This document shows positions 10,621 to 23,100 of a DNA stretch of 64,000 nucleotides, piece after piece. The notes under the pieces are model-generated. The model saw nothing but the letters and a program-made list of their open reading frames with translations, was not told where the DNA came from and made no database searches. A program made the translations under genes and the position numbers. The stretch comes from Raphanus sativus. Lineage: Eukaryota; Streptophyta; Magnoliopsida; Brassicales; Brassicaceae. The stretch covers positions 23,101,043-23,165,042 of the forward strand of contig NC_079516.1 in assembly GCF_000801105.2 (NCBI RefSeq). The letters run 5' to 3'. Position 1 is the first letter of the stretch. Every line of letters starts with the position of its first letter.

Positions 10621-13600
10621 ATGGCGTCGGTTGATCTCAACCTACCTGAGCGGATGTTCGCTGCCGGAGATGAACCCGTCGGTGAACGAATCAACTCATA
10701 TCACAGGACTAAGCGCACTGAAGCATTAATCGCTGCTCTCGATGCCGCAGAGTTAGAGTTCTTAAAGAATTCTACATTTGGGAAAGTTATTTCTCTGGAT
10801 GAAAATCCTCCATTTTCCGGTGCATTTTGCCAGTACATCATAGTCCGGCTCTTGAAAGTTAATAAAAAATACGAGATTTGGATTCTGTTCGCCGGAAAAC
10901 CTATCCGTTTCTCTCTTCGTGAGTTCGCCATCGTGACAGGACTCAACTGCGACCAACTTCCTGAATCAAGTAAGAAGAGAAAGAAGAATCCGCTAAACGA
11001 GAAACTCTACTGGAACGAGTTGTTTGGATCTCTCAAGTGTTGCAACGTCGACACAGTTATCGATATGCTGAAGAATCGCGTTGTCAAAGACAAATACACG
11101 CGAATCAAATTCGCTTGTCTGGCAATTACCTCTTCAATTCTCTTGCCATCATCACACAACCCACGGATTATACCTGAGCATGTCGAGCTGATCAGGGATA
11201 TCAAAGAATTCTTGGATTATCCATGGGGTCGGGTATCTTTCCATTTTCTCATAACCAATCTGACGCAGAAGAACGAACTCGCATTGTCCCATTCTTTGAT
11301 TGCATTGAAAGGCTATGTGGATGCCATACAAATGGTAATGGTTGCTGCTATCCCGAGATTAAAAGAGGAGGTCGTGCAAAATGAGCCGGTGGTTGTTGTA
11401 GTTGATTCTGATAGCGACGACGATGATGGTACAGAAGATGAAGCAGAGGAGTCAGAACAACAACCGCGTGTAGAGAAACCCCCAAATGTAACCAGATATC
11501 AAGTCATCCCGGGGCATGCTAGAGATATCGACCTAGAGTGCGAGGTAACTGCTAAATGCAAAATTAGAATCTAGGTTTACTAGTGACTGCCACCCTAATT
11601 GGTACATGATACTTTCTCGTTTGCATTACACGCTAATTTGTGGCCCTTAACTGCCAATGTTAGAGGTTATTTTGATTAATAGCCGTTACTGGTTTCGATG
11701 TCTGCTAAGTTACGATCACACATTATGCTATGTAGGTTGCTTTTCCCTCCATTCTACCCGACCCAGTAGAGGACTTTGCTGGTGCAGTCGACTTTAATTG
11801 GGTTGACGAGCTCGATGACCCTAAGGTTGAAAGAATTGTTACCCTAGATGGAGAGGCGTTTTCCTTCTCCAATGATTTGTTCGTCGGAGGGCTCACAGCA
11901 TCCGATCTTCAGCGGATGACGGGACAGGTGAACCCAAAAGTTAAAAAAAAGTAAGGATAAGCAGGAGAAGGATAGATCCTCTGTTTTGAAAAAAAACAAG
12001 CTTCTGCCCCTGTTGGTAAAGTAGACATCGCAAATATCATCACATCCCAGCTGAAGGACTACCTTCCTGCTTTAGAGGACCGTCTCTTTGAACGTATGCT
12101 ATCTGCATCTGCTAATTTTGTGTCCGCCTCAGTCTTTGAACAAGCAATTCAGGACCTTCAGTTATCTGTACGTCGCACCATGAAGGATATTGAGACCACT
12201 CTTAAAGGGGCAGTCGAAGATAATGTGAAAAATTTGGAATGTTCGTGCATCTCACTCATCACCAGCCTACTGTCTAAAGACAAAATATCATCCACACCAG
12301 TCCCTGACGCTGTTTTCGAACAACACCAGTCCGGTTCTTTGCTCAATCCTATTGACTCTATGCGCGGTTCCACGCCTCCTCCCTCCAATGGGCAACCAGA
12401 GACTGCGGTAACCGATTTGGCGGGGAAACTCATTTCTGATGTGCTTCGCGACGTCAACATAGCCCCCCCCCCCCCCCACTATACAGGTAACCGTGAAAAA
12501 TAGTTTTACCATATTTACCATATAGATTTACCATATATATTTTTCCAGGAACCTACCTTGCAACCTCTCCCCCCAACAGAGCAATCTCTCGCCCCATTTG
12601 TCGGTCATAGGAGGGTAAGTCACTTCCTCCCGAAATCTTCTAAAACGTAGCCTGATCTTATATAGCTCTACTTGCATTTGTTGGGGGCTAAACTAATTCT
12701 TACCCGTAAACTATTTCGGGGTGTCAGGATGATAAAGGCAACCAGGAGTCCGCCACCGTAGACGTTGCCGAACCAGTTGAAATTCGCGGGACGATTCCAT
12801 TTTCAGAGACCGATGCTACATTGGAGGTACATTTGTTTCTTCTAGTAACTGTTTCTAAAACATCTAACTAGTAACTGTCAACAAAAAATCATAAGTTCTC
12901 TGGGATGTTTAACCGTTAACTATCCTATTACCGTCGCAACCATATGTATAGCTGCTAAACTTGTTATGCACCCATGACCAATTGTTTTTGGCTGTAGGAT
13001 GATAATCCCAAAGAAGCGTCACCCCTAGGTGACGCTTCCGGCTTAGGTGATACGGGTTTGGCGGTACCAACATCCGATAACGACCACCTACTGGAGGTAC
13101 ATTACTCTTAATAAGCTTATGCGAATTTTTTATCAGTTTACCTATGTGTAGTAAATGATATACTGCCATTATATACCTTTTATATTCACTGTTTATTCCT
13201 GTGATCCATCTATTTAAAAATAGGAGTTGCTTATACCATATAATCTCCTCGAAATCCCCTCATTCTCTCTCGGGCTTTCGCAGGAGGAAGCAGAGGAAGT
13301 CCTTGTAGATGCCAACCCGACCCAATATGTGCTCCCACAACCCCAAGCTGAAGCTGAGACCCTTGAGACTCGGCGGAGTAAAAGGCCGAGAATCCTACCA
13401 ACATTGTATCAGGATTATCATTGCGACCCCAAGATTGCTGCGCTACACCCCATCCATCCGGACTTGGACGGAATGTTTGACCAACTTGTTTCCTTCATTA
13501 GCCGCAACGAGTAAGTTTCCATTCCTAAGTATATAGCTTACTTTATATCAGAGACGCTATTAAACATAGTAGCTGATAAATATGGAATTGTCCGCTACCC

Positions 13601-14376
13601 CGTTTGTTAAAGGATAATCAGGACCGACCAGTCGGTGACTCTAACATCTGCTGAAATGCTAGACATTGCAGTTAGAGCCCAGCATATGACTCCGAAGGTA
13701 TTTAATCTTTTTCCCGCTGTTGGTAATGTAGATCCAAAATCATATTGTGTTTTAATTCTGCTAGAACTTGTATTTTCCATACCAGGTAATGGATGTGCTA
13801 ATGCGTTTTCTCTCTCGCCAAATCCCGGAGCTCGTCAACAGCTATGTAATACTAGAGAGCAGCTTCCTCACCACATTGGCGAAGCAGCACGCTCGTCTTG
13901 TGAAAACGTCTTTGAAGGACCGGTCCAAGTTGAAGTTTCAACAAGACCAAATATTGAAGATACGAGCTGCAAACCTGGATCATATATACTTCCCCTTCAA
14001 TATAGACCAGAAGCACTGGGTAGGGGTATGCGTGGATATTAAAGCATCGGCCGTCCATGTTTTAGACTGCAATTCCTCGCTTAAGACTGACAGCCTCTTG
14101 AAGAAGGAGTTCAACCCCATTGCAACAGTGATTCCTTACATTTTCAAGTCTGACCAGTTGGGAGATCCTTCTTGTATGGCAAAACCCCTGGCTGTTTCCA
14201 GGTGCAAAGGTGTGGCACAGATAGCCAGTCCTACTGACGCGGGTGCGATGGCTGTCCTTCTGATCCAGGCCCACTCAGTCGCCGGTGTTGATGGTTGCAA
14301 AGCAATTTCAGCCAGAGTGCTTCCTGATGCCTCGAAGCAGCTTGCGGTCAACTTTTTCCAGTCCCTGGGACTTTGA
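10621..14376 (+). CDS. DUF1985 / Ulp1-like cysteine-protease-fold protein of a MULE (frame disturbed)
   Basis: Exon 1 (10621-11544) encodes a DUF1985 domain (LREFAIVTGLNCDQLP, PWGRVSFHFLI) followed by an acidic tract. Further exons as read: 11736-11927, about 11965-12486, 12549-12614, 12728-12826, 12998-13096, 13284-13510, 13613-13697 and 13786-14376. The last exon carries the C48/Ulp1-like fold: catalytic-type His in QKHWVGVCVD and Asp in HVLDCNSS. The position usually occupied by DCG reads SPTDAGAMAVLL, so the nucleophilic Cys appears replaced by Ala. Such genes are transposon-borne relatives of SUMO proteases; activity is doubtful here. Frame conflicts occur at an A8 run (11989-11996) and a C15 run (12463-12477), so it may be a pseudogene or contain homopolymer errors. 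Two adjacent 99-nt exons look duplicated. Confidence 0.75.
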
Positions 14377-15288
14377 TGTTGCAATGAAGAAGTACTTTCA
14401 ATTCTACTGGTTTCAAATAATTTTCGTTTTTTCGAAACTACTGCTTCTCCCTTACCCGGTTATGCTATTTGAACGTTAACTATTTATATTTGTTTTCTAT
14501 TTTTCGTCTATCAGCCTAACTTACATTATATCAATCGTTAAAAGCCATCACTGTAATAACGGCTAACAATTAAAATAACCGATAAATTGTTTTTGAACCG
14601 GTAAAATCTTGTCTGAAAACCCAAATTTTACTTAGGCAATAACTGGTCCATATTTTTCCTTATATGGTCATCAACGAAAGGCTTGCATATTGATATACAA
14701 GTTTGCCGTTCTCAATTTTTTTTATATCTTTGGTGTAGGACATAATATGAATTAACTGCTAAACGCATACAGAAAGAGCAAATAGAAAATTAGAACCTAA
14801 TCTCGTTTCTTAACATCCTGCACTTAATAATTTGCTTGAGGCAATTAAGATATGTTTCATTTTTTTCCTTTTATTTTCCTCACCGAAAGACTTACATAGA
14901 GATATATAATGTTGGAACTAATTGTATATAGAGTCATTAAGGAAAGTCTTTATCATATTTGGTGGGTTTTTTCATAGATAATAATTGTTAAGACTCTTAC
15001 ATGTAAATATTTTAATTGAAGTACATAATATATATTAGCAGCTAAAGATAACCATAACGAGTAAATAGAAATTTAGTACATAAACATTAATCTTAACGCA
15101 TAGTCTTAATACATTGGGGGACAATAATTATTCAGACCTCTCATCATGCTTACATATTTGCCAATGAGAGACTGCTTAGGGGAATTTGTTTCTAGTACAT
15201 TAAAAAGGATGGGTCGCCCCCGATCTGACCTCCAAAAGTGCCTCCTCTCCTACCATTGCACCCCCTACATAGAAACTCCAACAGTTGA
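14377..15288. other. Convergent intergenic spacer inside the MULE
   Basis: AT-rich sequence between the two converging stop codons. No ORF or structured element is recognisable; both genes probably terminate transcription here. Confidence 0.6.
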
Positions 15289-18200
15289 TCAGATGGGCAT
15301 TTTGCAGGTTGTGCGGTTATGATCAGCCCCGCCACACCTGCCACAAGCCCTACGGCTCTTAAACATCCCCGCCATCTACAAAGACAACGAACATTAGCAT
15401 TGAGGAAAAGAATTAACAGCTAAGTCTATCGTTACGTGTAACTAATTTTAATCACCTTAAAACTAGTCATTTTATAATGTTTTTGCAGTAAAGTCTATAG
15501 TTACATGTAACGAATTTTAATTACCTTGTACTCTCCCCTTGACATCATCCTCGTCTTCCTTGGCCTCCCGGGAGGGCGCCTTGTGTTTGGTGGCAGGAGA
15601 ACTATCCCCCCATTCCCGCTATCTCCAGAAACTGGGGTGGTTGGATTAATGCCATCGGAGTAAGCCATCGCCCAGTAAGAAGTGCTGTATTCCACAGCCA
15701 CGAGAGACTCCACGTTGTGTTTAGCCTTCACTGCCGCTGCCACTGCATGGTCACAAGGTATCGCCAGCATGTCAAACGCCTTGCAAGAGCAAGTTCTCAT
15801 CTGTAGGTTGACACGGTAGTACATCCTATTGTCATCGCAGACTTCAAACTCAGAGTTAATGATGTGGTTGACCGCATATCCCGTGGAGATAGTGAAGTTC
15901 CTTGTGAGGATCTCTTTAACCTTTGGAGTAGGACCATTTCCATTGGCGGTTGCAGCACTGCGGCGTGAGGAGAACCACCCCATCATCATCGATCTAATGT
16001 AATCTAGAAGAGGCACAATCGCGTATTCCCGTGCTTGAGCTAGCGCCGCGTTGAGTGACTCCGCCAAGTTTGAAGTCATCACATTGTACCTTTCTCCACC
16101 GAAGTGAGACCTTGCCCAATGCTCAAGCCCGATCCTAATCAAATAATCAGCACACGCTATGTCCATGACCTTTATCTCATTGAAGTGAATGTAGAAATCC
16201 TCCAAACGGAATGCCCTTGCAGCTCTAGCCACCAGGTAGACAATGTGCTTCTTTTTGAATATACTCTGCATGTTCCTCTGCAGATGCAAGACGCACGCAC
16301 AGTGACTTGCCTTCGGGTACACCTGAAAATAACGCCAATAATGATCAGCCCCATTTTTTATTAACGGCTAAATTTGATAGTTTCGTAGACATAATAATTT
16401 AACGTCCACAATTTATAATAACGGTTAAACTATATTTTTGCAATGCTTGTGGTATTTGGAAAACGATGTATCCCAAGATTAATCACCTTTCTGATACCGG
16501 AATAGATCGCTGTGTGCCTGTCGGAGACAAACACAAGCCTCTCATCATCCGCCACTACCTCGAGAAGCTTTGTGAAAAACCAGGTCCAAGCTTGATCATT
16601 TTCGCCATCAACAATAGCAAACGCCAAAGGAAAGATCTGGTGATTTCCATCTTGGGCACTAGCTGTGAGCAGACATCCGCTGAACTTGCCCTTTAGATGG
16701 GTCCCATCGATTATGACTACTTTCCTCATGTATGGCCAACCCCTTACGCTAGCACCAAAAGCCAGGAAGACATACTTGAACCTCTCGGCTCCACCAGCGC
16801 CCTGAGTTGTTTCTAAAGCCACCACCGTCCCAGGGTTTGCAGCGGTAAGATGCTGGAGGTATGCTGGCAAAGCGCGGTAGGATTCCTCCGCATTTCCACT
16901 ACCACGGTTGATTGCTACTTCCCTCGACTTCCATGCCTTCCAGTAGGTGATCGGAACTCGGTGATCAGTCCTCATGATCTCCTGCACCACCCTAGGCCTC
17001 GGCCCACTTCCATTCCCAACATACCTATTACGCAGCATGTCTCCTATGATTGATGATGTTGCATGCCTCCTAAACCCCGATCGTTCCTCCACCGAGCAGG
17101 TGTGTGTTGTCCTCAACGTCTTGATCTCAAATCTCGGGGACCCACCTAGCTTAGCCGCATACACACGCCAAAAGCAACTGGCACCATTGCACTGAAGCAC
17201 CATCTTACCGGGTTCAGATCTCTTTACCCGGTAACCGAATTTGTTGGCCATAGCGTAGAGAGACATATGCAGCTTGAAAGCATCCCTGTCCAGAAAGACC
17301 TGTCCCACGTAAAGATGGTCTCTTACTCCCATATCATCGCCAACTGACATGAATATTTCATTCAAAAACCTTTTAGCATGCAATCCTTACGAGTTAGCCG
17401 CTATAAAAAAAATTAACATTTAATCAAAACCATACCCGGAATTTCACAGTCGGAATCTTCCTATGGAGTTGGCATGCTCTGGCCGCCGGATCCAGACCCC
17501 AATTCAAGGGTCAGGTATTTCCCCCCTTCATGGTCTGCCTCTCCAAGCTTCCCCTTCCCTTTGTCTCTCACTGCAGTAATTTGACCAGCAACTGTCACAG
17601 GCCCAGCTACGGCAAACAGTTTCGTTTGTTATTTATTTACCCTCCAACAACAGCTATAGATGTTAAAAATAAAATTAACCGCTAAGAAAATGATTTTGAC
17701 ATACCAATTGTCAACGCTAGACATGGCTCTCCCATCAGGACATCTGTCCCACCAACTAGTGTTAGGGACACTTAGAACATCATGGTCTTCACATGAATCT
17801 GTTGAGGACTCCATGTCTTCCTCATCAACACCATGCGGCACAACATCTTCCCCCGTTAGCCCAAGAGATCCCCTGTGCACTGGGTCTACCTCCTCGTCAG
17901 AGCTCAGCTCTACACGGACTTGCTGTGTACAGGCCAACCACCCTTCCTCAACCGCAACTGCAGATGCAACGAATTAAGTTTACAGATACACCACATCGTA
18001 GCAGGTAAACAACAAATTTACCGTTTCTATTAAATGTTAACGACCACAGAATTTGTTCTCTACTACACTATATATTAAATGTTATGATTTTTTGTATCAC
18101 TGGTTCTTACCCCTAGGAGGGCTCGTGTTGAGCAGTGCCATGTTAAGCTCTTGGCGCAAACCTTCTTCCTCCACCAACCTTTGTTCTAGGTAGCGCCCAA

Positions 18201-18549
18201 CCATCATATTGCCAAACGACACACAAAGGGGCAAGTCAGCATAGTCCAGTTTGACAGACATGAAAAGCTCCACGTCCCCGTCTTCCTTTATCTCAACCGG
18301 TGGTGTTGTGTAGCGTCCCGGAACTTTCATCCAGTCAGGGTAGTCGTAGGTTAGGAGGACAGGTTCAGTCGGAAGCAGACGCTCCTCAAGTTTGTACTTG
18401 CTCTTAACGATGTCCAGGAGCGACACGTAAGTCTCATTCTCTCGGATAGAGACGTCGTACTTCACCTCTGTCTGATCGACGACGTACCTCCAAACTCCCT
18501 GGCGATGTCTTACCCAATCACCAACAATCATTCTCACAAGTAGTCCCAT
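15289..18549 (-). CDS. MURA-like (MuDR/MULE) transposase, probably disrupted near the N-terminal linker
   Basis: Exons on the minus strand: 18111-18549 (N-terminal domain of plant MuDR proteins, MGLLVRMIVGDWVRHRQG), 17705-17957 (acidic linker), possibly 17436-17606, then 16487-17385, 15525-16322 and 15289-15375. The fourth holds a zinc-binding segment (LQCNGASCFWRV ... THTC) and the start of the MULE catalytic domain with Asp in VVIIDGTHLKG and Asp in LVFVSDRHT. The fifth has the VYPKASHCACVLHLQRN continuation, SNLAESLNAAL (candidate acidic residue) and a SWIM zinc finger (CSCKAFDMLAIPCDHA). The last exon adds a CCHC knuckle (CGRCGGADHNRTTC). The 3' exons join cleanly, but exon 2 to exon 3 is out of phase by one base, and the best frame of exon 3 meets TAG at 17461-17463. 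The element is therefore probably not autonomous as assembled, unless splicing differs. Confidence 0.85.
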
Positions 18550-19190
18550 TTCTGTAAAAAGAGAAAATGATACATAAACAAACCTTTATAAAAAAAAGAA
18601 CAAATATCCACAGAGATCAAACCGTAGATTTCTCACCTTCAAACAGACGAGAACGAACACTGTCACTAGAGTTTCCACAGTCTCACTCCAAAATCACAGT
18701 TATCGTTTTCACTATTGTTCTCCTCCAATCTCTTCTCCAACTGCTAAAAGTATATATAGAAGTATAAAACACAATTTAACAATTACAGAACAGATTCGAA
18801 ATCTTTTCTCCACTTACCGATGCCATCTAGGTTATAGAGATTTCAGTTTTCGACGCCAAAACCGGAGGAATCGTGTGGTGGAGAAGCTTAGTAGCTGGAG
18901 ACCTACGCCCTAGACTCCCTCTCGCCGTGCCTGACACACTTTTCGCTCAACCTGCCGAGTCAGGGTACGGCGCCGAGCGAAGGAAGGGACGTCGAGGGTG
19001 TTCTCGTCATTTCCCCCACCTCATGGTTATGATCTGGCCCACTTCGATCACCTCATGGGTACTTCTCAAATTTGGGCCCTTTTTGTGTCTACTTACCTTA
19101 ATGACTCTAAAAAAAAATTGGCCCTTAATTGATACAACAATTTGGAGGGTCCATCTGGACTCGTATGTTTACTGTCATCTCCTGGATATT
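18550..19190. other. Presumed promoter and terminal region of the MULE
   Basis: This lies upstream of the transposase start and is GC-richer at 18840-19060 than the flanks. No convincing TIR partner was found in the 10.1-10.6 kb region. An ORF at 18873-19244 has no recognisable domain. Confidence 0.4.
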
Positions 19191-19868
19191 ATTTGCCGAA
19201 TGATTTTAACATATGTATTCTTTACAATCAATTTCACCAAATAAATGTGACATGATATAGTACAATGATGACATGACTTATGGTTAAATATGATATTAAC
19301 AATTATATTTAACATTTATTTATATTTTTGGTAAACTCTTTAGAATATGATAATAAATCATACACCATCATTAAAGTAAATCTATTCAAGTATGATATTA
19401 AATAATATAATAATAAAATATAATTATATTTGATAAATTCGAAATATTATATATTTCTGTATTTATAAAGTTTATAACTAAAATTATTTTCAATTTTTTT
19501 TACAATTTAATAAAAAACAATTTTAATCGTAATATTATTATTTTATTTTATATATCTAATTTTTTTAGAAATACTGTTTATTTTTTTACTTTTTGATATA
19601 CAACTTTTATATCAATTTTTTATTAATTCTATAGAAATTGATTTAATAAATTTTATCTAGAAGAAATAGATAAAAAAATCTATCTAAAATTATAGTTTTA
19701 AATATATAAATATGTATTCTTAAATATGATTTATTTAAACAAAATTATTTATTTTCTCTTAGTTTTATGTTCAATTAAAATATTAACAATAAATAAAAAT
19801 CTAAAAAAGATATTTTAAATATAATTTAAATTATTATTTTTACCGCACATGGTGCAAGAAAAAACTTA
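19191..19868 (+). mobile_element. Degenerate Helitron remnant related to the 58.4-60.6 kb element
   Basis: The segment with AATGTGACATG ... ATGACATGACTTATGG ... TTTATATTTTTGGTAAACTC parallels the repeat unit at 58.4-60.2 kb. It ends in a decayed hairpin and terminus (CCGCACATGGTGCAAG, then CTTAGTT), compared with CTGCACATGGCGCAG then CTAGTT in the right-hand element. The left border is uncertain. Confidence 0.5.
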
Positions 19869-20109
19869 GTTAATTACACATTTGTAGCTAATCACAACAA
19901 AAGCAAACCAAACAAAATTTATAAATAAAATAGTACACAATTGGGAAATAAGATTCACTCGATTGGTAAAAACAATGCAAACAATCAAATAAAAATAGTA
20001 AACACGTTCGGAGACCAAACCGAAGTTCACATTAACCCAAACCAAACAAGTGCTTCGGTTTGTTGGCAAGAACAGGAGGTTTTCCCGAAAAATTCTTTTT
20101 GATCTTATT

Positions 20110-23100
20110 TTACATGGAAAGCAAGTATGATGCTTCTTCCTGGATAACCTTCCACGCCTCCATCACGTGCTTCTCCTCCGTCAGTGGCGCTCCTATGGCG
20201 AAACGTAGTACGAATTTTTCCGACAAGATCTGTTTGCCACGGAACCCAAATAAATATACATACCTTAGTTTAAGAACATTATCCATCAATATGAACAAAA
20301 GGGAGAGCGAGAGAGACTTACAGTGTGAGAAATGAAGAGTTTTCCTGAAGAGTTAACTGCGTCTAGAAGGCTGCGGTTAAGGTTGTTGCACTTCTTTTCA
20401 TCGTTATCCACAGCTGCTATACGGAAACAGACCAGAGAAAAGATCCTAGGAGTGACAACCTGCACACACATGCAAAAAGAACACTTTATATCTATCCCTG
20501 TCAAATAATCCATAAAATTTCGAACATTAACCTCAAAGTTAGGATCTTTGGAGACAAGTTGTTCGAAATCTTTAGCCAGTTTGATATGGTTTCGTATATA
20601 GCTCTTCAGATTCTCAGCTCCATAGAGCCGTAAAACCATCCATAGTTTCAGTGACCTGTCAAACACACAAATCTCAGAATATTTGTATATATACAATGCA
20701 GATGTTCCAACACACAAAACTTTCTTCGAAAGGAAAGAACCTGAATCGTCGTCCAAGAGCGATTTGCCAATCTTTGTAATCAACAACCAAGTTTGCCTGA
20801 GATGCCTGCCAAAATTAAAAAGTATATAGTAAAACTTTTATAGCTCACTCATGCGAGTGTGGCTGAAACATTCTTAGTTGAATGCTGGTGATTTCCATTC
20901 CTAACATGTACGCCTCTTTTTTGGTTTTTATCGTTTTTTAGCCACACATGGCTTACCTGATTCATATTTTGCACATGATAATTCACAGACTTATAAAAAA
21001 ATAGAGAAAAGAAAAACCTTTATAGTCTAGTTATAGATTTGAAGTAACCTTTTCAAAACTAGACGGATAACTGAACAATTTTTTTGGATCATGGGTTAAT
21101 ATGGTTCAACTGGATTAAATCGAATTCAACCGGATTCAATCGAGTTCAACTAAATTCATTAAAGAATAAAAATTAAATTAAAAATAAATAATTTATTAGT
21201 TATTTTGACATATTTTCTAAACATAATTAAGGTTAGCTAGAGAAGTTTTCAAAACAAATAATTATGAAGTAAAATTTAATTAAAATCAAATTAAAAATCA
21301 ATATTTTAAATTCAAATATGAAATCAGTTTTTTTTTTAAAAAATATTTATCATCATGAGTTATAAAAATTCTAAAAATTGAATACAATATAAAACATAAA
21401 AGTTTTTGTTTGTAATAGTTATAATGATTAAAAGACAAAAACTTATTTTTGAAAGCAAATTACAAACAAACCCAATTTTTATCCATTCAACCCGGATATA
21501 TATGTGCTTCATGGTTTAACAGAGTTCGACCGTCGGTTTGGTTCTACTTTAAAAACACTGATTTGAAGAGAAACATTACAAAAAAAAAAAGTTTTCTTAC
21601 TTTGTTTTTGAGATACTCTGGATTTGTTGAAAGAGCTTCAGTGAGAGCAGATTGATCCTATTTATCAAACATCAATTGTGTGAATACCAGAAGAGAAAAA
21701 AAAGTAGAGAGTGAGAGAAAGGCATGTGTACCTTGACCCAAAGTAGGGAACATTCGAAATTAGTGAGCAACCATTTGTGAGCATTCATGTCAAAAGAGTC
21801 TGCAGTTTCTACACCGTCAAGGTACTGTCTATACTCTGGACATATACAAGCACTTCCAGCGTACGCTGCATCCACGTGAAACCACATCTCATTGCTCTGA
21901 GAATACAGTAAAATATCATCAGCTTCTATGCTGTTAAATTCTCTACAAAGACTGTCAGAAAGGTGAAATAAATAAACCTTTGCAATCTTTCCCAGTGCTG
22001 CTAGTGGATCAACTGTTGTTGAAGAAGTTGTTCCAACCTGAAATTGATAATCTTTCAGAAAAAGTATATGCTTCGAAGGGAAAGTATCATTTTAGCTGGT
22101 GCTTACAGTGCCACATAAGAAGAATGGAATCAATCCAGCATCAAGATCCTGAGAAACAGCTTCCTGAAGTGATTCTGGATGCAGAGCGTAATTGGTAGAT
22201 GGATCTGTTTTCAGAACCCTGCAATTCTCTAGATGGATACCGGCTAACTGTCAAGACCAAACCAAATTTAGCTTGTGTTAACGAAACTTTCTATGATCAA
22301 ATCTGCAAAAAGAAAATTCACCTGGCAAGCTTTCTGTAAAGATGAATGTGTTTGGTCAGAGGAGTAGACAACAAGCTTCTCAAGTGCTTTCTTACCAACG
22401 CTTCTTAAGACCTTCTCGCGGGCAGCAATCATAACAACGAGAATACCTTCACAAGCTGACCCTTGGATAACTCCACCTCCATTTCCTAAAATATAACTTA
22501 GCTAAGATTATCTCCAATGTATATTGTTATTTTTCCGTCTAAATAGAAGAACTTCATAATAAAGATGAGATATGTTCCAATGTATTTTTCTATAATATTA
22601 ATTTCAAAATATAGAGTAAAATATAGAGAAATAAAAATAGCAATTTCTATTTCTAAAAAAGGTAGACATCTTAGGAGTAATTTTACCTTTAAATACTATT
22701 ATAAAGACAAATATAAGGTTGGTTTGAAGATGCTTTAAGTAGCAAGCAAAAGGATTATTCTGAACCAAAAAAATATTTGTGCCAAAAATATAACCTTTGG
22801 ATTGAAACTGCTCTGGCAGGTTGAGCAGTTTTGCAAACCAATCAAGAACGATAATTTCGAGCTCAGTTGCAGCTGGAGAAGCAACCCAACTGAAACTCAT
22901 AGTATTAAGACCAGCTGTCAACATCTCACCCAAGAACCCTGCAACGCTGCCGTTAATAGGGAAATAAGCAAAGAAGCTAGGGCTTTGCCAATGCGTTATT
23001 CCAGGCAATATCTTCGCCTTTACATCTGGAAAAGAAAACAAAACTCAGATCTGTCTGTGCTCAACAAGAAATGGTACCAAAAAAACTTGAAGTAAGTATT

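Larger units (their letters stand above)
10131..19190. mobile_element. Mutator-like element carrying a DUF1985/ULP-like gene and a MURA-like transposase (Kaonashi-type MULE)
   Basis: Two convergent genes, a DUF1985 plus C48-protease-like gene on the plus strand (10621-14376) and a mudrA-like transposase on the minus strand (15289-18549), form the gene pair known from ULP-carrying MULEs of Arabidopsis and Brassica (KI/Kaonashi type). The block is more GC-rich than its surroundings and sits between the two decarboxylase-family paralogues. I could not see convincing terminal inverted repeats or a 9-bp target duplication, so the outer limits are approximate; many elements of this group lack long TIRs. 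Confidence 0.75.

Noticed and set aside
10131..19190. Terminal inverted repeats for the large MULE
   Set aside because: I compared both ends by eye and found only short AT-rich matches, none convincing; no 9-bp duplication could be paired.
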